In this document: one piece after another, positions 18,673-26,703 of the stretch
Layout: every line of letters starts with the position of its first letter
Position numbering within the stretch: the first letter of the stretch is position 1
Origin: Flavobacterium haoranii
GTDB lineage: Bacteria > Bacteroidota > Bacteroidia > Flavobacteriales > Flavobacteriaceae
Assembly: GCA_003246205.1 (NCBI GenBank)
Contig: QKBC01000005.1
Span: forward strand, 62,001-126,000
Reading direction: 5' to 3'
DNA: 64,000 bases
Position numbers and translations under genes: made by a program
Notes under the pieces: model-generated
What the model was told of the DNA's origin: nothing
The model's database searches: none
Seen by the model: the letters and a program-made list of their open reading frames with translations, nothing else

Positions 18673-18700
18673 AAAAAAAATAGTCATTTATCGACTATTT
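18673..18700 (-). terminator. Old terminator of the disrupted tRNA gene
   Basis: AATAGTC / GACTATT stem. On the minus strand it is followed by eight T. It sits just beyond the displaced tRNA 3' part, where the tRNA terminator would have been before integration. The stretch 18487-18963 holds no gene: only this hairpin, the tRNA fragment and the 11-bp repeats. Confidence 0.65.
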
Positions 18701-18710
18701 CTTTCAACTT

Positions 18711-18753
18711 GTGGTCCCACCTGGGCTCGAACCAGGGACCACCTGATTATGAG
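18711..18753 (-). repeat. Left attachment site: displaced 3' part of the tRNA-CAT gene
   Basis: These 43 bp are identical to 36430-36472. They cover the tRNA from the 5' base of the anticodon loop through the variable and T arms to the discriminator base. The acceptor and D arms are absent here, so no functional tRNA can be made from this copy. The base order beyond the discriminator does not encode CCA, unlike the right copy. Confidence 0.93.
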
Positions 18754-18867
18754 ACTGTAACAAATGTCTTACAGATTATTGCTTTTCTTTGTAAATGTTT
18801 GAAAACAAATGATTTGCTAATATTAATAGTTTCTTTTGTTTTCAGATTTTTACTCTTTTCAGCAAAA

Positions 18868-18889
18868 ATGTTTGACCTATGTTTGACCT
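18868..18889 (+). repeat. Left pair of 11-bp arm-type repeats
   Basis: Two head-to-tail copies of ATGTTTGACCT (18868-18878, 18879-18889). The same 11-mer occurs three times in tandem just inside the right end. The spacing of one helical turn suggests integrase N-terminal arm binding. Confidence 0.75.
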
Positions 18890-18963
18890 CAAATTCAATT
18901 GGTCTTTTTCAGAACCAGTTCTTTCGAGGTGCAAATATATTCTAAATATCTATTTTACAAAAC

Positions 18964-19245
18964 TTATTCTTTAAATTTTGTTATAATTTTTAAAACCATC
19001 TCCTTTTTAAAATTTCGCTTTGTTTTAATTTTAATTAAATTCTCCTTATTATCAAATACACAAAAAGCACTTAAAATATCACAATTATAAAAGAGATAAA
19101 TCTGATATTTTCTAATCTTTCTATATCTATATAATTCATAAGCAAAATTGTTTTCAGCTAAAAAGCAACCTAAAGGATTTAAATCAAACTCATGTAACTC
19201 ATATTCTTCTCCTAATCTGAACAAAGGAATTGATACTTTTACCAT
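18964..19245 (-). CDS. Hypothetical protein of the element's left end
   Basis: 93 residues from the ATG beginning MVKVSIPLFRLGEEYELHEFDL; in-frame ATGs exist 6 and 45 bp upstream. It is rich in Tyr, Lys and Asn, with no membrane segment or known motif. LYRYRKIRKYQIYLFYNCDILSAFCVFDNKENLIKIKTKR suggests a compact alpha/beta protein. It follows the TPR gene on the same strand but lies beyond that gene's terminator. I do not recognise it. Confidence 0.45.
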   Translation of the reverse strand: MVKVSIPLFRLGEEYELHEFDLNPLGCFLAENNFAYELYRYRKIRKYQIYLFYNCDILSAFCVFDNKENLIKIKTKRNFKKEMVLKIITKFKE

Positions 19246-19250
19246 AAGCA

Positions 19251-19275
19251 TAAAAAAACCACCTAAAAGGTGGTA
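19251..19275 (-). terminator. Terminator at the end of the TPR gene
   Basis: CCACCT / AGGTGG stem with a short A loop. On the minus strand it is followed by seven T. Confidence 0.75.
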
Positions 19276-19277
19276 GA

Positions 19278-19991
19278 TTAATTTGTACAATATTTTTCAA
19301 ATATGGGTTTGACTTCTTGATTACCCAAACTCTCTGCAATAATCAATTTCAAACAGCCTTTGTCTTTTTCTCCTGTATTCAACATACATAAACCACCATA
19401 TAAATAAGCTTCACTATTTTCATGATTATATGAAAGTGCTATATCAACATCTTCATAAGCTGCTTCAAATTGATTAATTTTTATTTTAGCAAATGCTCTT
19501 AGACAATAAGCTCTACTTATTTTTGCTGGTTTGTTTAACTTCAAAAATATTTGTAATCCATAATTTGATTTGGATTCATCATAACTATTAATAAGAATGT
19601 TTAAGTCCTCAATAGCACCCTCAAAATTACTTAATTGGCATTTTAATAATGCTCTACCTAATAAAGCTTCACTCCAAAAATATTCTTTACTATTCATTGA
19701 ACTGATTGACAAACTATAATACTCTAATGCTTCATTATACTTTTGCATTTTAAAATATGTAAATCCTTTATAATAGTATATTTGAGAATTTGTTAAGGGG
19801 GAAAATGAAGTTTCATTCTCCTTTGAGAAGCTTTTACTATTAATCGCCAAATCAAAATTATTTAACGCATTAACGTAATCATTCTTTAGTAAAAATTCTT
19901 CACCCAAATTGTAATAATAATTCTTTGTTTGATTTTGTGCGATTGAAATAAAAGAATAGCATAGAGCTAAAACGAATATAATTTTTTTCAT
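19278..19991 (-). CDS. TPR-repeat exported protein
   Basis: 237 residues with a signal peptide (MKKIIFVLALCYSFISIAQ). The rest is made of tetratricopeptide repeats: units such as YYNLGEEFLLKNDYVNALNNFDLAI, YYKGFTYFKMQKYNEALEYYSLSI, LLGRALLKCQLSNFEGAIEDLNILI and RAFAKIKINQFEAAYEDVDIALSY. TPRs mediate protein-protein contact; the partner is unknown. The C-terminal AYLYGGLCMLNTGEKDKGCLKLIIAESLGN is typical of Bacteroidota periplasmic TPR proteins. It is an accessory gene of the element and ends at its own terminator. Confidence 0.75.
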   Translation of the reverse strand: MKKIIFVLALCYSFISIAQNQTKNYYYNLGEEFLLKNDYVNALNNFDLAINSKSFSKENETSFSPLTNSQIYYYKGFTYFKMQKYNEALEYYSLSISSMNSKEYFWSEALLGRALLKCQLSNFEGAIEDLNILINSYDESKSNYGLQIFLKLNKPAKISRAYCLRAFAKIKINQFEAAYEDVDIALSYNHENSEAYLYGGLCMLNTGEKDKGCLKLIIAESLGNQEVKPIFEKYCTN

Positions 19992-20003
19992 GTTGTTATG
20001 TAT

Positions 20004-20315
20004 TTAATTTAAAAGTGATTTAATCCATTCCATAATAAAAAGTATGATGTGCATTGCTAAAAAGAGTGTAAATGATGTAAATGTTGAAACAGCTAAAATT
20101 GACAAGTACCCTAACCCTTTCTGAGAATCTTTTTTGCTAACTCTTTTGTAGGAATTAATTATTACCAAAGCAATAAACATGAGTAAAAAGAAAATGATGA
20201 AATTCTTTTTATCAGAAATAAGTAACCTTATTTCCTCTGTGTAAACATAACAAGCAGTTAAAGACACTACTATCATTATTGTAACAGTTAATAATAAAAC
20301 TTCAATTTTTTTCAT
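20004..20315 (-). CDS. Small three-helix membrane protein
   Basis: 103 residues with membrane segments near 5-25, 37-55 and 72-95, separated by short Lys-rich loops (SDKKN, KRVSKKDSQKG). No motif identifies a function. It sits 12 bp upstream of the TPR gene on the same strand, so the two are probably one transcript and may act together at the envelope. The 92-bp gap to the divergent XRE gene must hold their promoters. Confidence 0.55.
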   Translation of the reverse strand: MKKIEVLLLTVTIMIVVSLTACYVYTEEIRLLISDKKNFIIFFLLMFIALVIINSYKRVSKKDSQKGLGYLSILAVSTFTSFTLFLAMHIILFIMEWIKSLLN

Positions 20316-20407
20316 TTAATCTTTAAATAAATTTCAGTTGTACTTTATGATAACCAACTAAGCAAATTTATAACAAATTTTGACTTGTCGTAAAATACAA
20401 CTCTGAT

Positions 20408-20629
20408 TTGTCTAAAATTGAAAATAATACGCTTAAGAAAATTGGTAAAAGAATCCAAGAACTGAGAGAATTGCAAAATTTATCTCAACAGGATTTTGCT
20501 GCTAAAATCAATTATGACAAAAGTAACATGAGTAGATTGGAAGCTGGAAAAACTAATATGACGGTTACAACACTTGAAAAAGTTTCCAAAGCTTTAAACG
20601 TAGAACTTATAGAATTATTCAAATTCTAA
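20408..20629 (+). CDS. XRE-family helix-turn-helix regulator
   Basis: 73 residues, essentially one HTH_3 domain: LKKIGKRIQELRELQNLSQQDFAAKINYDKSNMSRLEAGKTNMTVTTLEKVSKALNVELIELFKF. Q-Q-D-F-A starts helix 2, and the recognition helix is YDKSNMSRLEAG. The start codon is TTG. Such one-domain repressors usually control their own and neighbouring genes; here it is divergent from the membrane/TPR pair and convergent (4-bp overlap) with the next gene. Likely the element's own regulator. Confidence 0.85.
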   Translation: MSKIENNTLKKIGKRIQELRELQNLSQQDFAAKINYDKSNMSRLEAGKTNMTVTTLEKVSKALNVELIELFKF

Positions 20630-21198
20630 AAAGGAACATCTTCCCTATTAATCTGATTATTATTTTTTTCTACATTTTTAGAATTAGCAAATTCAGTTTT
20701 ATAAGTATTTCCATCTTCAATTACAGTATCATACAAAAGGTAGTAACTTAAATTTTCGCTATTTATATAGGACTCCTCAATAAGGAAATTTACCCAATGT
20801 GTAAACTGAATATGTTTAGGATTCTTCATGTCCTTTTTCATCAATTCATCATTGTATTCGATGTAACAAATTTTAGCACGATTACAAGCTGATAATTGAT
20901 TTTCACATTTACATTTTACTGCTGGTAAACCAGCAATTTCAGGAAACAATACTGCTAAATTATAATACGCAATGATTAAGGGATTGGTTTGTATTGCTTC
21001 CCAATCCCATTTATCTTTGAATTTTATTAGTATTTCTTCATTCCAATTTACATACTGATTCTTTGAAAGTATTTTAAAATCAATATTACTTTCATAATCC
21101 AGCATGTCTTCAAATGTAAAAGGGAAGAAAGTAAACAATACTTCTCTTAAAATTTGGTTTTGGTATTCTAAAGGATATTCATTTAAACTTTTCTCCAC
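20626..21198 (-). CDS. Hypothetical protein with a KDKWDW motif
   Basis: 190 residues. One segment, WNEEILIKFKDKWDWEAI near residue 50-70 followed by QTNPLI, matches the repeat unit (W..E.I.KFKDKWDW..LS.N) seen in a widespread group of uncharacterised bacterial proteins. A Cys cluster, VKCKCENQLSACNRAKICY, follows near residue 95-115 and could bind metal. The C-terminus is Asn/Lys rich and ends EDVPF. Function unknown; it belongs to the element's left-arm genes. Confidence 0.5.
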   Translation of the reverse strand: MEKSLNEYPLEYQNQILREVLFTFFPFTFEDMLDYESNIDFKILSKNQYVNWNEEILIKFKDKWDWEAIQTNPLIIAYYNLAVLFPEIAGLPAVKCKCENQLSACNRAKICYIEYNDELMKKDMKNPKHIQFTHWVNFLIEESYINSENLSYYLLYDTVIEDGNTYKTEFANSKNVEKNNNQINREDVPF

Positions 21199-21323
21199 AA
21201 TAACAAAGTTGTCATAAACGATAAAATTAAGAAAAAGCTATTTATAATAATCTTAAATTTTTTACACATTTCAATTTACTATCATAAAGATGGATTTTTG
21301 AATACGTTCACATTTACATGAAC

Positions 21324-21764
21324 TTAAAATAATCCTTCATTTGCCATACTCAAAAAGTTATTTTTAGTAATAATGATATGGTCTAAGAGTGTGATTTCTA
21401 ACAAATTTCCAGCTTCTTTAATTTTCTTAGTAATTTTAATATCCTGTTCACTTGCTTTTAGTGTTCCACTTGGATGATTATGTGCAACAATTATTGAAGT
21501 AGCATTACACTTTAAAGCTACAGCAAAAAGTAATTTTAAATCGACTACAGTTCCAGCAGAACCACCTTTGGAAAGTGGATAAATCCCTAATACGTTATTT
21601 GCTCTATTTAACAGCATAACTTTAAATTCCTCTTGTAGTTCAATTGTATTTTGGGACCATGAATTGTATAACAAATCAAAGGCAGATTTCCCACAAGTTA
21701 CTTTTGGTCTTACTCTGCTATTGGTTGAATAGCTAACCTGAATTTCGGCAACATTATTTTCCAT
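21324..21764 (-). CDS. radC: RadC-like JAB-domain protein
   Basis: 146 residues. This is the metalloprotease-fold (JAB/MPN) domain of the RadC family: SIIVAHNHPSGTLKASEQD carries the H-x-H-P-S-G...D zinc motif and EEFKVMLLNRANNVLG the preceding Glu. The N-terminal helix-hairpin-helix part of chromosomal RadC is missing, as is usual for the short RadC proteins of mobile elements. The role in repair is doubtful. Its repeated presence on genomic islands suggests a function for the element. About 90 bp separate it from the next gene upstream. Confidence 0.88.
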   Translation of the reverse strand: MENNVAEIQVSYSTNSRVRPKVTCGKSAFDLLYNSWSQNTIELQEEFKVMLLNRANNVLGIYPLSKGGSAGTVVDLKLLFAVALKCNATSIIVAHNHPSGTLKASEQDIKITKKIKEAGNLLEITLLDHIIITKNNFLSMANEGLF

Positions 21765-21854
21765 GATTAAAAAAATAAAAAAGTGTCTGAAATTTATAAT
21801 CTTCTCTTATAGAGTTTGTATAAATTTCAGACAAAGGGTTAATACTGCAAGTTG

Positions 21855-22274
21855 TTAAGCATGTTCTAAAACACCATTTTTGGAAAAAGTATGTTCTTCA
21901 TCAATTCCTTGAATGAAATCATCTACTTTAGTAGCACTTTTCTCAACATTTGATGTAATAGCGTTTTCTTGTTGCTGGTTCTCTTCAACATACTCAAATC
22001 TATGAGCCAATGTGATAACTTCACCAGTATCTTTGATAACATACTCATAAGGCTCACAAGCAACTTTCTCTACTTTACCTGGCAATTCAGAACCAATTAA
22101 AGCTTGACAAGTCATTTCATCAAATGTACTTGGAATGTAGGCTTTTCTTGCAGTTACATAATGTTTCCCTGTAGCTTGGGATTTTACTAATTCAATTCCA
22201 CCTTGAATTTCTAAAACGAAGAAATCTTTTCCCTCCTCCGTTGTTCTTTTTTGATAGTTTACAATTCTTACCAT
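21855..22274 (-). CDS. Element-associated conserved hypothetical protein
   Basis: 139 residues from the ATG at 22272-22274 (MVRIVNYQKRTTEEGKDFFVLEIQGG). The earlier possible start would add a hydrophobic stretch that does not look like a real N-terminus. The first about 90 residues look like an OB-like beta domain: EGKDFFVLEIQGGIELVKSQATGKHYVTARKAYIP and YEYVIKDTGEVITLAHRFEYVE. The tail is acidic and Gln-rich. Proteins of this look accompany DUF3871 and RadC genes in Bacteroidota islands; function unknown. I see no catalytic motif. Confidence 0.5.
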   Translation of the reverse strand: MVRIVNYQKRTTEEGKDFFVLEIQGGIELVKSQATGKHYVTARKAYIPSTFDEMTCQALIGSELPGKVEKVACEPYEYVIKDTGEVITLAHRFEYVEENQQQENAITSNVEKSATKVDDFIQGIDEEHTFSKNGVLEHA

Positions 22275-22401
22275 TTCTTTAGTTTTTTGAGTTAAACATA
22301 AAATTTGTAACAACCTTAGATAAACCAGCAGTAGGAAAGAAACATCCACTACAAATGAATATTATTTATCCTGCTGGTAAATTTTGGATTGCTCCTAATG
22401 G

Positions 22402-22451
22402 GTGGGGGTATTTCGATGAGCTTTAGATAGGTGGGGGTAGTTTGTGGGGGT
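22402..22451 (+). repeat. Three GTGGGGGT repeats in a very AT-rich region
   Basis: GTGGGGGT occurs at 22402-22409, 22431-22438 and 22444-22451, all in the same orientation, in the gap before the defence cargo. With the extra GGG ahead of the first copy these G-runs could form a G-quadruplex on the plus strand or act as protein-binding sites. Confidence 0.55.
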
Positions 22452-22487
22452 CTGCAATGAAAGAATATTCTGAAAAAAATATTTTTT

Positions 22488-23297
22488 TTGAAAAAAAAAT
22501 TTAACTTTAATGACTTATTCTCTACTCTAACAGATATGAATCAATTAATTCAAAAAAAAACATTACGAGAAATTATAGTTGAATCATCAATAATTATAAC
22601 ATCATTTTTAGTTTTTTTTGGCTTTTTAAAGCAATATCTATATTACAATTTTTTTGATATTAAAATCCAACAATACCTATCAATTGATGAAGTTTTTATT
22701 CTATTTTTAGGGGATTTGCCTTTTATTTTCAAAATCTTATTTGGCATAGTAATATATTACCTATTGGTTTATTTTATAATTAAAACTATTATAATAAGAA
22801 TTCATAAAAACAAAGGAGATGCTATTGAAGAGTTTGAGATGAATATAAAAAATGAAATAGAAGAGTTTTACAATAGAAAAAGTACTTTTCTTAAATTAAT
22901 GTTTATTTCAATAGCACTTAGTGGTATATCTTATTATTTTTTTTACAAATATCATAATGAATTTGCGGTAATATTTATGAGTATTATGCTGGGACAGTTT
23001 ATATTAATTTTAATAGATTATTTAGAATTAAAAATTGATGAATTGTCAAACTATATAATAACTTTTATAATTTGTTTTTTTGCTTTACTTTATTGTAAAA
23101 ACATAATTGACGTAAGTGAAACTCTAAAAAATAAGCCAGTGTTAATCAAATATTTAGAAAAAGATAAAATATTATATTACAAAAATTACACTCTAATTGG
23201 AAAAACGAAAGATTTTCTTTTTCTGTATGAAAAAAATAAAAAAAATAAAAAAATTTTAAAGAGTGAAGGAATAAAGGAAATAACAATTTCACATTGA
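22488..23297 (+). CDS. Membrane protein paired with the SIR2-like protein
   Basis: 269 residues from a TTG codon (ATG at 22536 is an alternative start). About five membrane segments lie near residues 28-50, 65-95, 132-150, 158-175 and 190-205. A charged cytoplasmic-type loop between the second and third (HKNKGDAIEEFEMNIKNEIEEFYNRK) looks coiled. The last about 60 residues form a small soluble beta-rich domain: VLIKYLEKDKILYYKNYTLIGKTKDFLFLYEK. No enzyme motif is seen. The stop is only 7 bp before the SIR2 gene on the same strand, so the two are very likely one transcript. Plausible as the membrane partner or sensor of a SIR2 defence unit; inference only. Confidence 0.65.
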   Translation: MKKKFNFNDLFSTLTDMNQLIQKKTLREIIVESSIIITSFLVFFGFLKQYLYYNFFDIKIQQYLSIDEVFILFLGDLPFIFKILFGIVIYYLLVYFIIKTIIIRIHKNKGDAIEEFEMNIKNEIEEFYNRKSTFLKLMFISIALSGISYYFFYKYHNEFAVIFMSIMLGQFILILIDYLELKIDELSNYIITFIICFFALLYCKNIIDVSETLKNKPVLIKYLEKDKILYYKNYTLIGKTKDFLFLYEKNKKNKKILKSEGIKEITISH

Positions 23298-23304
23298 GAA
23301 CATC

Positions 23305-26300
23305 ATGATTAATAAATTTCTTACTGATATAAGAGTCTTAAAAAAAGCTATTGCAACAAAAAAATTAGTAGTATTTGCTGGTGCAGGTATTTCAATTGAT
23401 GCGGGTATACCTGGATGGGGTAAATTAATTGATGATATTAAGAAAGATTTAGATTTGCCTGAATATGAAAATGACTATTTGAAAATACCTCAAATATATT
23501 ATAATGAAAGACAGGAAAAAGAATATATTGAGAAAATTAGAGAAGTTTTAAAGCACAAAAGAGTTAAACATAATGAAATTCATGATGCAATTTTCGACTT
23601 GTCTCCTGAACACGTTTTAACCACTAACTATGATGATTTATTAGAACAAGTTATAAATAAAAAATCATTACCATTTTCAGTCGTAAAAAAAGATGCTGAT
23701 TTACCTTATTCACATAATACAAAATTATTAGTAAAAGTACACGGAGACCTCGAAAGTAATGATTTTGTACTAAAAGAGGATGACTATTTAAATTATAGCA
23801 CAAATCACCCACTAATAGAAGCATTTATTAAATCATTATTTGCAAGCAAGATTGTTTTATTCATAGGCTATTCATATAATGATTATAATTTGAAGCAAAT
23901 AATTCAAAATGTGAGGAATATTTTAGGTTCAAATTTTCAAAATGCTTATCTAATTTCATTAGACAAGGAAATTCATAATTCTCATGTCCAATATCTAAAA
24001 AACAAAGGAATAAACATTATTAATTATTTTGATTCAAATTACGAAGAGAATAAAGCTAAAATTAACTTTATCGAAAGTTTTTTAAAAGGAAATAATATAT
24101 ATAATAATGATTATTATAAAGAATTAACAAATGTTTCTGAAAAAGGACAATTACTTTTTAATTTTTTAAGTTTTATTAAGAATTATGATGACTTAAAAAT
24201 TAAAATAACTGATGAGAATGTTATTATTCAAACGCATAAATCTTTAGAAAGGTTCTCTGAATTAAAAATTTTACCTCAAGATTTTATTAATAACCTTTAC
24301 CCTTTCAAAAGCAATCATTACGAATATGAAAACTTAATAAAAAACACTTCATTATTAATAAAAAACGAAGTACTATCAAATTTGTTTTATGAGCGAATTG
24401 ATGTTGTTGGAAATGGAGAAATTGTATTTAAAAACAAAAAATCAAACGATAAGGATAAAAATATGCTTATCGATATTGTCAAAAAATTAAATAACAGCTT
24501 AATTTATAGTACTTTAAAAGAGAAGAAGTCTGGAGATTTTAATATTACTGATGAAAAATCAAAAAAAGAAATTATTTTAAATGAAAACTCTAAATGTAAT
24601 TGCACATCTTGTAAAATTAACAGATTCGAATTTAACCATAGCTTAAAAGAAGTTAATAGTTATGTTGTAAGTGAAACTTCTGAATTGGGAGAAGATTTAC
24701 AAATTGCTTATATTAATTACAAATATGGCAACTATACTCATTCTTTCAAAATGTTAGAAGAAATTGCCTCGAAATCTTGGAGCATTGGCAAGTATATTAC
24801 TTATTATATAGCAAAATATAATATGAAATCATTAAGAATGTTAATTAAACATTTTGATGAAGATTTATCAAAAACAAATAAAGAATTTATTGATTTAAAA
24901 ATCGAAGAAATAGATGTAGACAAATTGATATTTCAAATCCCTTATAATAGCAATGAAGAATTCATGCTTCTTAAAATTATCCGAGATGATAAAATTTTAA
25001 ATAAAGGAAAAATTGAACTAAATAATTTATATGATAAAGTTCTTAAAACCTATAATGGTTATAAAAATAGTATTTATTATAATGAAAGTGGTGTTTACCA
25101 TTATTACAGTATATATATAGAACTTTACAAATTAATTAACTTCTATAATTTAAATTATATTGTAGGAGATGTTTTTGGGGATTTCAAAGAAACTATACAA
25201 AAAGGGCTTAATTCTTTAATTATTTGTCATTCAATAAGTAATGATTATCATGGAAGGCTACAATATTTGACTTCTGATTTTTTTAAATGGACTGTTACTT
25301 ATCATGATTCTAAAAAACTACTTAATCAACTTGAATTTGTTAATAAAATTGATAGTTTAGAGTTCAAAGAAAATGACATTGATAAAATCATTGATTATTG
25401 TATAAATTATTTTAATTCATTCTATGATAAAAATTCAAAATATCTGCTAAATAACACATATAAAAATCAACTAATTCTAAATCAATTAAATAAAAATTCT
25501 TTTGAAAATAAAATGAGGAACATGTTTAACAACATGATGTTAATTCTCATGAGTATAGAAATACCTATTAAAAAGAAAAATAGTTTTATTGAAAGCATGA
25601 TTAATTTTTTAGAATATGAAAAATTTATTTATGGAGATAGTATTAAATACTTTAGATGGTTTATTAGTAAAAATGGAAAGTTATTTACAAAGAATGATTG
25701 CGAAAGACTGTTAAAAATTGTATTAGATAAATATAGAAAACATGATGTTTATAAAACTTTAGATACAATTTCTTCCATTTCAAAAGAAAACGATTTTTAT
25801 TTAATAGATAGTAAAGATTTTGCAATAAATATTTTGAGCAATTATGACTATTTTGATCCAAATAATGATGCTGTAATATCTCTTTGGATTATGTCTTCAG
25901 ATGAAATAAAAGAATTTTTAAAGAGACAAATAATAATAAAGCTTAAAGCATCTTTTAATGTTAATTTATACATAGAAGCTTGCTTTGAAAACATAATTGA
26001 TTATAATTTATTTTTTGAAAAATATATTAATCACATAAAAAAGAATTTAGACTCGAATAATAATCATACTGGATATAAAATAAAAAATGGGAAGCCAAAA
26101 TTAGACAACTTCATCTTTTTTAATTTTATTGTTCTTCTATATACTCTTGATGTAAAGAGTAATGATAAAAGGCTTCTACCCTTAAAAGGAATGTCTGATT
26201 TTATGGATTTTTTCATTTTCAGAGAAAAATCTGATTTGTCAAAATTTAAAGTAGAATGGCTATTATTGATTGACAGGGATTTTGTATACAAAGAACTTTC

Positions 26301-26394
26301 AAAAATTAAAAAAATTAAAAAGCTAATTGAATTACAATTGAAACAAAATAATAATGACCAAATTGCAAAAATATTTTTTGATTTTTTTGCTTAA
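23305..26394 (+). CDS. Large SIR2-like (NADase-type) defence protein
   Basis: 1029 residues. Residues 1-270 are a SIR2-like domain: NAD-binding FAGAGIS (25-30) and GIPGWGKL, TTNYDD with Asn108 and Asp110, VHGD with the candidate catalytic His146, and FIGYSYNDYN (176-185). A C431-N-C433-T-S-C436 cluster follows in mid-protein, and the remaining about 600 residues look alpha-helical, without a named domain. Size and layout resemble DSR1/DSR2 anti-phage proteins, where SIR2 destroys NAD+ after phage sensing by the helical C-terminus. Whether this protein belongs to a known DSR family cannot be decided here. It directly follows a membrane-protein gene and precedes the Hachiman pair. Extremely AT-rich. 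Confidence 0.85.
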   Translation: MINKFLTDIRVLKKAIATKKLVVFAGAGISIDAGIPGWGKLIDDIKKDLDLPEYENDYLKIPQIYYNERQEKEYIEKIREVLKHKRVKHNEIHDAIFDLSPEHVLTTNYDDLLEQVINKKSLPFSVVKKDADLPYSHNTKLLVKVHGDLESNDFVLKEDDYLNYSTNHPLIEAFIKSLFASKIVLFIGYSYNDYNLKQIIQNVRNILGSNFQNAYLISLDKEIHNSHVQYLKNKGINIINYFDSNYEENKAKINFIESFLKGNNIYNNDYYKELTNVSEKGQLLFNFLSFIKNYDDLKIKITDENVIIQTHKSLERFSELKILPQDFINNLYPFKSNHYEYENLIKNTSLLIKNEVLSNLFYERIDVVGNGEIVFKNKKSNDKDKNMLIDIVKKLNNSLIYSTLKEKKSGDFNITDEKSKKEIILNENSKCNCTSCKINRFEFNHSLKEVNSYVVSETSELGEDLQIAYINYKYGNYTHSFKMLEEIASKSWSIGKYITYYIAKYNMKSLRMLIKHFDEDLSKTNKEFIDLKIEEIDVDKLIFQIPYNSNEEFMLLKIIRDDKILNKGKIELNNLYDKVLKTYNGYKNSIYYNESGVYHYYSIYIELYKLINFYNLNYIVGDVFGDFKETIQKGLNSLIICHSISNDYHGRLQYLTSDFFKWTVTYHDSKKLLNQLEFVNKIDSLEFKENDIDKIIDYCINYFNSFYDKNSKYLLNNTYKNQLILNQLNKNSFENKMRNMFNNMMLILMSIEIPIKKKNSFIESMINFLEYEKFIYGDSIKYFRWFISKNGKLFTKNDCERLLKIVLDKYRKHDVYKTLDTISSISKENDFYLIDSKDFAINILSNYDYFDPNNDAVISLWIMSSDEIKEFLKRQIIIKLKASFNVNLYIEACFENIIDYNLFFEKYINHIKKNLDSNNNHTGYKIKNGKPKLDNFIFFNFIVLLYTLDVKSNDKRLLPLKGMSDFMDFFIFREKSDLSKFKVEWLLLIDRDFVYKELSKIKKIKKLIELQLKQNNNDQIAKIFFDFFA

Positions 26395-26404
26395 AAAATA
26401 ATTT

Positions 26405-26638
26405 ATGGATGACAATAAAGAAATATGCACAATCTCAATCCCGAATGGGATGTTTGACAATGATTATACATTCTATGAAAATGGGAAAGTAAAACATTAT
26501 TTTGATAGGAATAATTTTAATTTCGACAATACTCATTGGATAAACGCAAAAGAAATTAAACAATCCGATAAAATTAGAATTTTAGAAAAATGTAATGATA
26601 CCCTAAAAGACAAATTAAAGGACTTAATGGGGCTTTAA
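26405..26638 (+). CDS. 77-residue orphan between the SIR2 and Hachiman units
   Basis: It begins 10 bp after the SIR2 stop: MDDNKEICTISIPNGMFDNDYTFYENGKVKHYFDRNNFN. The N-terminal half looks like a beta-hairpin protein (TFYENGKVKHYFD resembles a toxin_43/MORN-like strand pair); the C-terminal half is helical (SDKIRILEKCNDTLKDKLKDLMGL). Position makes it a probable third gene of the membrane-SIR2 transcript, perhaps a regulator or antitoxin-like partner, but no family is recognised. The 65-bp gap to hamA holds nothing clear. Confidence 0.5.
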   Translation: MDDNKEICTISIPNGMFDNDYTFYENGKVKHYFDRNNFNFDNTHWINAKEIKQSDKIRILEKCNDTLKDKLKDLMGL

Positions 26639-26703
26639 AACAACAATTTACTCAATTAAAATTTTCTTGAATTAAAAATAATCATTAAGAAAAAACATCA
26701 AAA

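Noticed and set aside
18622..18945. Open frame with LGSNQGPPDYE on the plus strand
   Set aside because: That peptide is the antisense translation of the tRNA fragment, a well-known false gene; no protein is supported.
21324..21764. Chromosomal DNA-repair RadC
   Set aside because: Only the JAB domain is present and it lies on the island, so a housekeeping repair role is not supported.
23305..26394. Thoeris ThsA, SIR2-HerA or short-Argonaute SIR2 system
   Set aside because: No TIR, HerA or Argonaute neighbour, and the size is nearer to DSR-type proteins.
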